Assembly (NCBI GenBank): GCA_963788185.1 | Contig: CAWBGE010000010.1 | Location: 372,001 to 436,000 of the forward strand | Source: CAIWHR01 sp963788185 | GTDB lineage: Bacteria > Pseudomonadota > Gammaproteobacteria > Burkholderiales > Casimicrobiaceae | Direction of reading: 5' to 3' | Length of the DNA stretch: 64,000 nucleotides | In this document: positions 34,394-43,334 of the stretch, piece after piece | Layout: the number at the start of each line of letters is the position of its first letter | Numbering within the stretch: the stretch's first letter is position 1 | Made by a program: the position numbers and the translations under genes | Notes under the pieces: model-generated | What the model saw: only the letters and a program-made list of their open reading frames with translations | Told to the model about the DNA's origin: nothing | The model's database searches: none

Positions 34394-36322
34394 ATGAAAA
34401 CGCCTTCCCCCCATCTCGCCCGCCGGAAGGCAATGCAGCGGCCGGCCCTCGCCGCTGCTGTCGGCCTCGGCGTACTGATGGCGAGCGCATGCTCGGATCG
34501 TGCGGCGGATGACAAGGCCAAGGCGGCGGCAGCGGCAGTGGCGCCCGTTGCCGTCGCCCAGACCGTCGAGCAGCTCGAGGCGGCCGTGCCGGACAACCCG
34601 TTGAAGGAGGCCTACTTCGGCGAGACGCACGTGCACACGTCGTATTCGCTGGATGGCTACATCGGCGGGGCGCGCCTGACTCCGGACGATGCCTACCAGT
34701 TCGCTCAGGGCAAGGAAGTCGTCGTCAACGGCCAGAAGCACAGCATCGGCCGGCCGCTCGACTGGGTGGCCGTCTCCGATCACGCGGAGTTCATCGGCGA
34801 GATGTACTCGACGCAGGTGCCGGGCGCCAAGGGCGGCGACAACCCGATGCTCGAGGAGCTGCGCAACCTGAAGAACATCGACGAGCAACGCGCCTGGTTC
34901 CTGAAGTATGTTGTCGAAAACAACCGCGGCGCGAACCCGGGTCACCCGCCGTTCTACGCCGGTCCCGAGACGACGCGCAGCGCCTGGAAGGACGTCCACA
35001 TCAAGGCCGTGATCGACAACTATCGGCCCGGAAAATTCACGACGCTGGCGGGTTACGAGTGGACCGCCGCGCCCAAGGCCGGCAACATGCACCGCAACGT
35101 CATCTTCCGTGACCTGAACGTTCCCGACCTGCCGTTCTCGGCGCTCGACAGCGCCGACGAAGAGAAACTCTGGACATGGATGGCCGAGCAGGAGAAGAAG
35201 GGCTCGCGGCTGCTGGCGATTCCGCACAATTCCAACGGCAGCAAGGGCTTCATGTTCGAGCCTGTGGACAACGCCGGCAAACCCCTGACGGCGGAATACG
35301 CGAAGCAGCGCAGCCACTTCGAACGGCTGATCGAGATGATGCAGATCAAGGGCAACTCCGAAGTCCACCGCAAGTTCTGGCCCGCCGACGAATTCGCGGA
35401 CTTCGAGAATGCCGACAGCGTGGCCTCCTTCAGCGGGCGCACGTACAAGAAGGAATACTTCGTGCGCTGGGCGGTGACCAAGGGGCTGGACTACCAGGCC
35501 AAGCTCGGCGCCAACCCCTATCAGCTCGGCTTCATCGGCGGCACCGACAACCACAACGGCCTGCCCTCGGACGTTGCCGAGGACAACTACATCGGCAGCC
35601 ACGGGCCGGCAGACGGCACGCTGAAAGATCGCCGTGAAGGCGAAATCGATGGCTGGATCAAGGCCAAGGAATCGAACCCGGGATCGATTTCGGGGGTCTG
35701 GGCCACGAAGAACACCCGTGCGGCCATCTGGGATGCCATGGCCGCGCGCGAGAGCTTCGTCACCTCGGGCACGCGCATCAAGGTGCGCTTCTTCGCCGGC
35801 GCCGATCTGCCCGGCCAGCCCGCGGACCCGCGCGCACTGGTGGAGCAGGGCTACAAGAGTGGCGTGCCGATGGGTGGCACGATCAACGGAGCCGCGAAGT
35901 CCCCGACCTTCACTGTCTGGGCATCGAAGGACCCTGCCGGCGCCAACCTCGACCGCATCCAGATCATCAAGGGTTGGGTGGACGCGAAGGGCGAGCCGCA
36001 GGATAAGGTGATCGACGTGGTCTGGAGCGGTGACCGCAAGCCCGCGAAGAACGGCAAGCTGCCCGCGGTGGGCAATACCGTGGACCTGCAGAAGGCCACC
36101 TACACGAACGCGATCGGGAGCCCCGAGCTGGTGGGGAGTTGGGTCGATCCCGCGTTCAACCCGAAGCAGCACGCGATCTACTACGTGCGCGTGCTCGAGA
36201 TTCCTACGCCGCGGTTCACCACCTACGACGCGGTACGGAACAACCTGCCGCTGCTGAAGGACGTGCCCGCGACGCTGCAGGAACGCGCGTGGACTTCGCC
36301 GATCTGGTACACGCCCGGCTGA
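34394..36322 (+). CDS. DUF3604 (PHP-like) lipoprotein, second copy
   Basis: 642 residues. The N-terminus LGVLMASACSDRA is a probable lipobox (Cys33), so this copy is likely lipidated. It has the same motif order as the first: EAYFGETHVHTSYSLDGY (His79, His81), WVAVSDHAEFIGE (Asp129, His130), LAGYEWTAAPKAGNMHRNV, LAIPHNSNGS, GFIGGTDNHNGLPSDVAEDN. It ends in AWTSPIWYTPG. The two copies are clearly tandem paralogues but diverged at protein level, implying different substrates or locations. The ATG at 34394 follows CAGGAGCCCGAC. A 47-base gap separates it from copy one. Confidence 0.88.
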   Translation: MKTPSPHLARRKAMQRPALAAAVGLGVLMASACSDRAADDKAKAAAAAVAPVAVAQTVEQLEAAVPDNPLKEAYFGETHVHTSYSLDGYIGGARLTPDDAYQFAQGKEVVVNGQKHSIGRPLDWVAVSDHAEFIGEMYSTQVPGAKGGDNPMLEELRNLKNIDEQRAWFLKYVVENNRGANPGHPPFYAGPETTRSAWKDVHIKAVIDNYRPGKFTTLAGYEWTAAPKAGNMHRNVIFRDLNVPDLPFSALDSADEEKLWTWMAEQEKKGSRLLAIPHNSNGSKGFMFEPVDNAGKPLTAEYAKQRSHFERLIEMMQIKGNSEVHRKFWPADEFADFENADSVASFSGRTYKKEYFVRWAVTKGLDYQAKLGANPYQLGFIGGTDNHNGLPSDVAEDNYIGSHGPADGTLKDRREGEIDGWIKAKESNPGSISGVWATKNTRAAIWDAMAARESFVTSGTRIKVRFFAGADLPGQPADPRALVEQGYKSGVPMGGTINGAAKSPTFTVWASKDPAGANLDRIQIIKGWVDAKGEPQDKVIDVVWSGDRKPAKNGKLPAVGNTVDLQKATYTNAIGSPELVGSWVDPAFNPKQHAIYYVRVLEIPTPRFTTYDAVRNNLPLLKDVPATLQERAWTSPIWYTPG

Positions 36323-36401
36323 TGCTGCAGCGGCCCGACGACGGCTACGCGGTGTCAACGAATTGACCCACAACGAACGATCACAACGAAAGGAAGTATC
36401 G

Positions 36402-36875
36402 ATGGAGATGACAACAATTGTGGCGAAGGCACTGGCCGGCACCAGGACCGTTGCGGCGGCCTTGACGGTGACGCTGGCACTGGCCTTTGCGGGCTTCGCC
36501 GGTTCGGCCGACGCGCAGAAGGTGGTGCAGCCCAAAGGCGGCAGTCCGGGGGAATGGCGGCTGATCGGACAGACGCACGCCGATCACGCGGCCGACCACG
36601 ACACGATCATCGTCAAGGGACCGTACGACAACTTCCGCAAGATCAAATTCAAGGTGACCGACGCGCCGCTGAACATGCAGCACATGGTCGTCACTTACGA
36701 CAACGGCGCGCCGGACAAGATCGACGTGCGCCAGAACATCCCGCAAGGCGGAGAAAGCCGCGTGATCGACCTGCGCGGCGTCGGCAAGCGCAGCATCCGC
36801 AAGATCGATTTCTGGTACGACACCAAGGGCTTTCTCAAGGGCAAGGCCGACGTGACCGTATTTGGCATGAAGTGA
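36402..36875 (+). CDS. Small exported protein, possibly DUF2541-like
   Basis: 157 residues with a long signal peptide ending near GSADAQK, then GEWRLIGQTHADHAADHD and a beta-rich domain (DNFRKIKFKVTDAPLNM, SRVIDLRGVGKRSIRKIDF, KGKADVTVFG). The pattern recalls the DUF2541 family, but the match is from memory and tentative. The His/Asp-rich stretch (HADHAADHD) could bind metal. The ribosome site AAAGGAAG supports ATG 36402. It is the last gene of the block after the DUF3604 pair. Confidence 0.7.
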   Translation: MEMTTIVAKALAGTRTVAAALTVTLALAFAGFAGSADAQKVVQPKGGSPGEWRLIGQTHADHAADHDTIIVKGPYDNFRKIKFKVTDAPLNMQHMVVTYDNGAPDKIDVRQNIPQGGESRVIDLRGVGKRSIRKIDFWYDTKGFLKGKADVTVFGMK

Positions 36876-36986
36876 CGCTGGCAGAGGCATCGCGCAGCGA
36901 CGGGACAGCAGGTCAGCTACGCTGCCCGGCGTGGGTATTGGCGGCGGAACAACGAGAGTTCAATTACATGGCAGGGAGGCAAGGCG

Positions 36987-38402
36987 ATGAGTTGGGGTTC
37001 TTTAGTGTCGAGATTGGTACGGGGATTGATGGTGATCCCGTTGTTCTTCGCGCTGTCGGCGCAGGCGCAGGAGGCGAAGCCGTTCAGCAACGAGCAACTG
37101 GAGCAGATGACGGCGCAGGTCGCGCTGTATCCGGACTCGCTGCTGGCCCAGCTGTTCATGGCGACCACTTATCCCGACGACTTCGCGGCGGCCGCCGCGT
37201 GGTCGAAGGCACACCCTGACGCGAAGGGCGACGACGCGGTCAAGATGGTCGCCAGCGAGCCCTGGGATCCGTCGGTCGCGTCGCTGGTCGCCTTTCCCGA
37301 AGTGCTCATCACGCTGGGCGAGAAGCCGGACTGGGTGAGGAATGTGGGTGACGCGTTCCTGGCGCAGCCCGACGATGTCATGAACGCGGTGCAGCGGCTG
37401 CGGCAGAAGGCGCAGCAGGCGGGCAACCTCAAGACCAACGAGCAGATCAAGGTGTCGAGCGCGGCACCGGAAGCGGCGCCGGCCACGACCACCGTGGTCG
37501 TGAAGCAATCGACGCCGCCGCCGCAGGTGATCGTGATCGAGCCGGCACAGCCGGCGGTGGTCTACGTGCCGGCGTACAACCCGACGGTCGTCTACGGGCC
37601 GTGGCCGTATGCAGCCTATCCGCCGTACTACTATCCGCCGCCGCCTGGCTACTGGTTCTCGCGAACGATCATGACGGGCATCGCCTGGGGGGTCGGCATC
37701 GGTGTTTCCAACGCGCTGTGGGGCGGCTGCAACTGGGGCCGCGGCGACATCGACATCAACGTCAATCGCTACAACAGCATCAACGTGAACAAAAAGATCG
37801 ACGTCAACAGCAACCGCACGAGCTGGAACCACAACCCGGACCGGCGCGGCAGCACGCCATACCGCGGTGGCGATGCGACGCGCAAGAATCTCGAAAAGCA
37901 GCGCGATGCCGGCAATCGCGAGCAGTATCGCGGCCGCGATGGCGCCGACGCCGGACGCGATGCCAGCCGCGAGAAGGCGGCGAAGTCGATGCAGGACCGT
38001 GGCGTTCCCGTCGACAAGGGGTCGGCGAGCGAGCGCGCGAAGAACATGGATCGCGACAACGCGCGGCAGAAAGCCGAGACGGCGGATCGCAGCGCGGCGC
38101 GCGACAAGGCCAAATCGGCCGAGCGCGACAATGCACTGAAGGGCGCCGGCGACGGCAAGGCCAAGCAACAGGTTGATCGCGGCAACGCCAGCAAGCAGGC
38201 GGCGCAACAGAAGCCTTCGGCACCCAAGGCACGCGAAGACGGTGGTAGCCGGCCGCAGAAGCCGGCCGGAGGCGGCGCTGCGGCCAAGCCGCAGGCACAG
38301 AAGGCCGCGGCGGGTGGCGCAGCGGCCAAGCCGCAAGCGCAGAAGGCCGCGGCCAGCGGTGGCGGGGCCCGCGCCGCGGGTGCCGGTGGGCGCGGAAAAT
38401 GA
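36987..38402 (+). CDS. DUF3300 exported protein with low-complexity C-terminus
   Basis: 471 residues. The signal peptide ends at LSAQAQE. The DUF3300 domain at about 30-240 has LEQMTAQVALYPDSLLAQLFMATTYP, WDPSVASLVAFPEVLITLGE and the VVYVPAYNPTVVYGPWPYA motif. A Tyr/Pro-rich stretch and one hydrophobic segment follow. From about residue 290 a long charged repeat-rich tail ends in an Ala/Lys/Pro/Gln tandem repeat. Function unknown; the family is usually found directly before a DUF2950 gene, as here (4-base stop/start proximity at 38399). The tail may bind cell wall or nucleic acid, which is speculation. Confidence 0.87.
   Translation: MSWGSLVSRLVRGLMVIPLFFALSAQAQEAKPFSNEQLEQMTAQVALYPDSLLAQLFMATTYPDDFAAAAAWSKAHPDAKGDDAVKMVASEPWDPSVASLVAFPEVLITLGEKPDWVRNVGDAFLAQPDDVMNAVQRLRQKAQQAGNLKTNEQIKVSSAAPEAAPATTTVVVKQSTPPPQVIVIEPAQPAVVYVPAYNPTVVYGPWPYAAYPPYYYPPPPGYWFSRTIMTGIAWGVGIGVSNALWGGCNWGRGDIDINVNRYNSINVNKKIDVNSNRTSWNHNPDRRGSTPYRGGDATRKNLEKQRDAGNREQYRGRDGADAGRDASREKAAKSMQDRGVPVDKGSASERAKNMDRDNARQKAETADRSAARDKAKSAERDNALKGAGDGKAKQQVDRGNASKQAAQQKPSAPKAREDGGSRPQKPAGGGAAAKPQAQKAAAGGAAAKPQAQKAAASGGGARAAGAGGRGK
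38271..38354 (+). repeat. Two-copy 42-base tandem repeat in the DUF3300 tail
   Basis: Copies at 38271-38312 and 38313-38354 each encode GGAAAKPQAQKAAA, differing only at synonymous positions. In-frame units of this kind change length by slippage. Confidence 0.8.
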
Positions 38403-38419
38403 TTGCCAGGAGCCAACAG

Positions 38420-39328
38420 ATGAACACAAACAACCTTTGCAACACCCGCTCCGCGCGGCCCCTGGGCATCGCGCTGGTCGTGGGCACGCTGTTGCTGTCA
38501 CCGTTGGTGTCGGCGCAGAAGGCCTTCCCCTCGCCAGACGCTGCTGCCGACGCGCTGGTGGACGGCATCGCCCGGCACGACGGCGAAGCCATCAGGACGG
38601 TGATCGGCGCCGACTACGCCAAGTACGTTCCGGTCAGCGACTTGAGCGAAAGCGACATCACCGCCTTCCTCGAAGCCTGGAGCCAGGCGCACGGGATCGT
38701 GCGCGCCGGTGACGACAAGGCATTCCTCGGCGCCGGCAAAGCGGGCTGGACCCTGCCGGTACCGATCGTGAAATCCGCGGCGGGCTGGAGTTTCGACACC
38801 AGGCTCGCGAGCGAGGAAATGCGCACCCGGCGCATCGGTCGCAACGAACTGGCGGCGATCCAGGTGGCGCTTGCGTACTCCGACGCGCAGGACGAGTACG
38901 CGGCGCAGGACCGCGACGGCGACGGCGCCAGGCAGTACGCGATGCGTCCGCTGTCGTCACCGGGCAAGCGCGACGGCCTGTATTGGGCGTCGCTGCCCGG
39001 TGAGCCCTTGAGCCCGCTAGGCCCGTCGTTCGCCGATGCCAAACCCGGACAGCCCTACCACGGCTACGTCTACAAGATCCTCACCGCGCAGGGCAAGAAT
39101 GCACCGGGGGGCGCGAAGCGCTACGTAAAAAACGGGAAGATGACCGAAGGCTATGCGCTGATCGCCTGGCCGGCGAAATATGGCGATACCGGAATCATGA
39201 CGTTCATCGTCAACAACGATGGTGTCGTGTACGAGAAGGATCTGGGACCCGGGACGGCGACGCTGGCCCGCGCGACGACCGCGTACGACCCGGACGCGAC
39301 CTGGAGCAAGGCCGGCGCCGCCAAGTGA
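38420..39328 (+). CDS. DUF2950 exported protein
   Basis: 302 residues. The signal peptide ends at LVSAQKAFPSPDAAADALV. The DUF2950 core is recognised by RRIGRNELAAIQVALAYSDAQDEYA, RDGLYWASLPGEPLSPLGP, YHGYVYKILTAQG and YALIAWPAKYGDTGIMTFIVN. A CAGGAG site 7 bases before ATG 38420 favours that start over the ATG at 38399, which overlaps the DUF3300 stop. Function unknown. The pair DUF3300-DUF2950 is a conserved two-gene unit. Confidence 0.88.
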   Translation: MNTNNLCNTRSARPLGIALVVGTLLLSPLVSAQKAFPSPDAAADALVDGIARHDGEAIRTVIGADYAKYVPVSDLSESDITAFLEAWSQAHGIVRAGDDKAFLGAGKAGWTLPVPIVKSAAGWSFDTRLASEEMRTRRIGRNELAAIQVALAYSDAQDEYAAQDRDGDGARQYAMRPLSSPGKRDGLYWASLPGEPLSPLGPSFADAKPGQPYHGYVYKILTAQGKNAPGGAKRYVKNGKMTEGYALIAWPAKYGDTGIMTFIVNNDGVVYEKDLGPGTATLARATTAYDPDATWSKAGAAK

Positions 39329-39517
39329 TTTGAAGTCGACGAAACCGCGCCGTACGACTTCGTGATTGTGTGGGGCGATGACACGCAACGGCGGGCACCC
39401 GACCTGCGGCGTGACCGGACGGCTCGACCGTTCGTTTGATCGGTGCGCCATTGTGGCGTCCATGGGCCGTCGGTCGCGTCCTCCCGGCCGACGGCCCGAT
39501 CCTGTTCCAAAGGGAAA

Positions 39518-40720
39518 ATGAAAACCAACACGAAAACGCCGCAGACTTCGGCGCCAGACGTCGAGTCCGGGGGCGCGTTCTCGCCGGTCGAGAACGAGCT
39601 TCCGTTGCGCTGGTACCGGCGGTTGCACCTCGTTCCCGCAAACGGTTTGGGGGCCGTCCGTCGCGCTGTGTTTCTTGCATTGCTGACGTGGCTGCCGATC
39701 GTCATCTGGGCAGTCACCGCCGGGCGGTTGGTGACGACCGAGGCCGGCGAACCGCTGCTGCAGCACTTCGGCATCCACGTCCGCTGCCTGCTCGCCATCC
39801 CGCTGCTCGTCCTGGCCGAGGCGGCGATGGACAAGACGGCGCGTCGCCTGCTGCCGCAATTCCTTTCGAGTGGGCTCGTCGCGCCTGACCAGCGCAGTCA
39901 GTTCGAGCAAGTGAGCATCGACCTGCGCCGGTTGCGCGATTCGTCGTTGCCGTGGGTGTTCGTGCTGGGCGTGGCGCTGGCGTGGTCGCTGGTCGAACAG
40001 CCCGACCTGCGCAGCGATGCGATGGCATGGGCGCTCGGCGCGGATCAGAAGCTGGGCTTCGGCGGCTGGTGGTTCGCCTACGTGGTGCGGCCGATCTTTC
40101 TCGCGCTGGTGTTGAGCTGGTTGTGGCGCGTGCTGCTCGTCGTCACCTGGTTCTGGCGGGTGGGCCGGCTGGATCTGTCACTGGTGCCTACGCATCCCGA
40201 TCGGACCGGCGGGATGGCATTCGTCGAAAAGCTGCCCGGAGCGTTCTCGATGGTGACATTCGCGCTGTCCGCGGCGATCGCGTCGCGCTGGGCGCACGAG
40301 GTCGCCTACCATGACCAAGCGCTGGCGTCGTACAAGCTTCCGGCAGCGGCATTCGTGATCCTGTGGACGCTGTTCCTGTTGTTGCCGCTGCTCGCACTCT
40401 TCCCGGCATTGGCCAAAGCGCGAGCCCGGGCGATTCCCGCGTATGCGGCGCTGGTCGGCGAACAGGGGCGGCTCGTGCACCGGCGCTGGATCCTGCGCCA
40501 GTCGGTCTCCGATGCGCCTTTACTCGATGCGCCGGAGATCGGTCCGGTGGCGGACGCGGCGGCGATGTACGAGGCGGTGACCAGGATGCGCATCGCACCC
40601 ATCGGCAAGGCGTCGCTGGTCAAGATCCTGGTGCCGATGGCGCTGCCGATGCTCGTGGTAGCTGCGCTGCAGATCCCGTTCAAGGAACTGCTGCTCAAGC
40701 TTCTGAAGGCGCTGGTGTAG
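39518..40720 (+). CDS. Polytopic membrane protein of unknown function
   Basis: 400 residues with about seven hydrophobic helices (ALLTWLPIVIWAVTAG, CLLAIPLLVLAEAAM, LPWVFVLGVALAWSL, FLALVLSWLWRVLLVVTWFW, FVILWTLFLLLPLLALF and a C-terminal one). A conserved-looking loop RLDLSLVPTHPDRTGGMAFVE contains an HPD motif; I have seen this type of protein in proteobacteria without an assigned function. The AGGG site before ATG 39518 supports the start; the frame remains open upstream. It stands alone between DUF2950 and a patatin-like lipoprotein. Confidence 0.75.
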   Translation: MKTNTKTPQTSAPDVESGGAFSPVENELPLRWYRRLHLVPANGLGAVRRAVFLALLTWLPIVIWAVTAGRLVTTEAGEPLLQHFGIHVRCLLAIPLLVLAEAAMDKTARRLLPQFLSSGLVAPDQRSQFEQVSIDLRRLRDSSLPWVFVLGVALAWSLVEQPDLRSDAMAWALGADQKLGFGGWWFAYVVRPIFLALVLSWLWRVLLVVTWFWRVGRLDLSLVPTHPDRTGGMAFVEKLPGAFSMVTFALSAAIASRWAHEVAYHDQALASYKLPAAAFVILWTLFLLLPLLALFPALAKARARAIPAYAALVGEQGRLVHRRWILRQSVSDAPLLDAPEIGPVADAAAMYEAVTRMRIAPIGKASLVKILVPMALPMLVVAALQIPFKELLLKLLKALV

Positions 40721-40829
40721 GCGTCGAATACTGCTGGGCCGTCCGGCTGAGGTGCGAATGGGCGGATGCAGCGCATCCCGCCGCTCCAGACACACGCGGG
40801 ACGGTCAACAAGACGTGCATGGATGTCAA

Positions 40830-42305
40830 ATGACGACTCGACTTCGTATTTCTCTACTGGCCACACTCATGCTGATGGTTCTGCTCGGCGGATGTGCCAG
40901 CCGTCCCGTCAATCCATCGCTCGCCGTCACCGACTCGAGTACCGGATACCGATTCCAGACCCGGCAAGCGCACTTCAAGGACAAGGACGACATCGTCATC
41001 CTCGCCTTCTCGGGAGGCGGCACGCGCGCGGCCGCTTTTTCATACGGCGTCCTGGAGTTCCTCCGACGTACCGAGGTCGTGGGACCGAAGGGCGACAAAG
41101 GCAGTCTGCTCGATCACGTCGACATCATCACCGGCGTGTCCGGTGGCAGCTTCACCGCACTGGCCTACGGGCTTTACGGTGACAGGCTGTTTTCCGAGTA
41201 CGAGCAGCGATTCCTCAAGCGGAATGTGCAAGGCGAGATCATCGCCCGCACGTTCAATCCGGCGAACTGGGCCAGCCTGTCGTCGACGCACTGGGGCCGT
41301 TCAGAATTGGCGGCCCAGTTGTACGACGAGATTCTCTTCGACGGTGCCACCTTCGGCGATCTTGACCGCGGTCGCGGCCCGATGATTCTGGCATCGGCCA
41401 CGGACATCTCGACCGGTGCCCGCTTCGTCTTCAACCAGAACATCTTCGACATCCTCTGTTCCGATCTCGGCGCCATGCCGCTGTCGCGCGCCGCCGCGGC
41501 GTCATCGGCGGTGCCGGTAGTGCTCTCGCCCGTCACCATCAACAACTACGGGGGTAGCTGCAACACGGTCATCCCGGCCTGGGTGAAGAGGTTTACGGAG
41601 TCCGCCGAGCCGCCACGACCGGCGGCGCGCGCGATCCGGGGGCTCAAGGAGACGGAAACCTACGCCGCCGGCGCCCGCCGGCCCTATCTTCATCTGGTGG
41701 ACGGAGGCGTGTCCGACAATGTGGGCATGCGTGGCGTACTCGATTCACTGGAACTGATGGAAGCGTTGCACGACGCGGGCGTGCCGACGCCGCTTGATCG
41801 CGTGCGCAGGGTCATTGTCTTCATCGTCAATTCGCTGTCGGCGCCCCCGACCGACTGGGACCAGTCCGAGACGCCGCCAGGAACGTTGGAGATTCTGGTG
41901 AAGGCGACCGGCGTTCCGATCGATCACTACTCGTACGAAGCCGTGGAACTGCTCAAGGACATGGCGGCGCGGTGGCGAACAATGCGTCTGGTCAGGAATT
42001 CGACCGCAATGGCAACCAACAAGGACCCGGCAGTGGCGGAGGCATTGCTGGCCCCCACCGCCGAGATCTATGCGATCGACGTTTCGTTCCCCGCATTGAA
42101 AGACAAGGCGGAACTCGATTACCTGAATCAGCAGCCGACATCCTTTGTGCTGCCGGCAGAGGCGGTCGATCGACTGCGTAATGCCGCAGGAACGATCATC
42201 ATGGCGTCACCCGAATTCCAGCGCCTGCTGAAGGACACGGGGGCCCGAGTCGTTTCCATGCCGCCACGCGCGGCAGATGCAAAGTTGGTTCACGGTACCA
42301 AGTGA
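40830..42305 (+). CDS. Patatin-like phospholipase lipoprotein
   Basis: 491 residues. The lipobox VLLGGCAS gives lipidated Cys22. The patatin domain has the oxyanion loop LAFSGGGTRAAAFSYGVLE, the nucleophile elbow ITGVSGGSFTA (G-x-S-x-G), and the Asp of the dyad in LVDGGVSDNVGMRG. A C-terminal helical extension follows. Predicted lipid acyl hydrolase anchored to the envelope. The ATG at 40830 is the start consistent with the signal peptide; the frame extends upstream to 40752 without signal-like sequence. Confidence 0.9.
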   Translation: MTTRLRISLLATLMLMVLLGGCASRPVNPSLAVTDSSTGYRFQTRQAHFKDKDDIVILAFSGGGTRAAAFSYGVLEFLRRTEVVGPKGDKGSLLDHVDIITGVSGGSFTALAYGLYGDRLFSEYEQRFLKRNVQGEIIARTFNPANWASLSSTHWGRSELAAQLYDEILFDGATFGDLDRGRGPMILASATDISTGARFVFNQNIFDILCSDLGAMPLSRAAAASSAVPVVLSPVTINNYGGSCNTVIPAWVKRFTESAEPPRPAARAIRGLKETETYAAGARRPYLHLVDGGVSDNVGMRGVLDSLELMEALHDAGVPTPLDRVRRVIVFIVNSLSAPPTDWDQSETPPGTLEILVKATGVPIDHYSYEAVELLKDMAARWRTMRLVRNSTAMATNKDPAVAEALLAPTAEIYAIDVSFPALKDKAELDYLNQQPTSFVLPAEAVDRLRNAAGTIIMASPEFQRLLKDTGARVVSMPPRAADAKLVHGTK

Positions 42306-42540
42306 TGCGCAGGGATGGCACGGCCTTGGGCCCCGCGGCGCATCTACTGCAACGACACTCACGACTTCGAGTGTGAACGATGGGCGTTGCGGTTGCCCAT
42401 GCAGACGACCACCAACTCGCGACCTGGCAGCACGTACCGGGTACGATCGCTGCGTCGTTCGTCAGGATCACCGCGCGAATGCGACCTTCGCGGTTCGCTG
42501 TGGCAACCAGCACGCCGTCTGCGTAATGACCGCGGCGGCC

Positions 42541-42981
42541 TCACCAGTCCGGCGTACTGGCAATGCCCTCTATCGCCGGGTGCAATTCAAAGTACAACGA
42601 TCTGAGGGCAAGAATGTCGCGCGCGACATCCTTTGGAAACCCTTGTCGGTTGCCGCGCTGATCGACGAGCAGTTGATGCAGGAACGCACGGCACATCTCC
42701 GGGCTTTCCCAGTCCGCAGCGGCGCGATTGGCAAGCCGCGGAAACTGGGTCACGAGTGCTTGCGGCCGTACGTCCGGTGCCAGCATGGCCAGCCACCGTC
42801 GGGTGGCCGGCAGAAGCACATTGACGGGCCTGGCCTTGCGGACGGGAATCCATTTGGCATCGTCGCGCGTGATTGCTGGTAATGACGCGGGATTTTCCGC
42901 TTCCGTATCGACGCGCGCTCCAGAGGACACGCGATAGGCGTGGCGGGGACGCGATTCAAGATCGCGGTAGATTGACGTCAT
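42541..42981 (-). CDS. Conserved hypothetical cytoplasmic protein
   Basis: 146 residues from ATG 42981. The C-terminal 80 residues (LPATRRWLAMLAPDVRPQALVTQFPRLAN and HQLLVDQRGNRQGFPKDVARDILALRSLYF, shown here in part) resemble a short protein type seen in betaproteobacteria that often accompanies larger unknown genes. No catalytic motif or membrane segment. The frame is open upstream to 43317, but that region is not protein-like. The 235 bases between it and the patatin stop (42306-42540) hold no gene I recognise. Confidence 0.55.
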   Translation of the reverse strand: MTSIYRDLESRPRHAYRVSSGARVDTEAENPASLPAITRDDAKWIPVRKARPVNVLLPATRRWLAMLAPDVRPQALVTQFPRLANRAAADWESPEMCRAFLHQLLVDQRGNRQGFPKDVARDILALRSLYFELHPAIEGIASTPDW

Positions 42982-43334
42982 GAGCGAGTGCGAGTGAGGT
43001 CCATCGGGTTGCAGACCAATTGCGATGTTGTCGTGACGCGCGCAAACGTGACGGTGGTTTGACGCAATACTCATGCCGCGCTCGTATCTGGTTGATTGCA
43101 TTTGCGGTGGGCTTGCGCGCCGCAGTGCGCTGTAAATATTTCCGACATTGCAGCATGGGTTACGCACCGCGTTGCCAGCAGCATCGATCGCCTGGTCGTC
43201 CCTATTTGGTTCTGTACAAGTTGTGGAGTGCATGTTGCGCAGCGCAGCATTGACGTTGGGCCGGTGCGGCCGTAGTGTCTGCCAGACGCTCGTACCGGGT
43301 AAACGAGAATGATCCACCGAGAAGGGGCCTACAC

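Noticed and set aside
42306..42540. Minus-strand frames reading ELVVVCMGNRN-like segments
   Set aside because: A weak resemblance to serine hydrolase C-termini only; too short and interrupted to call a remnant.
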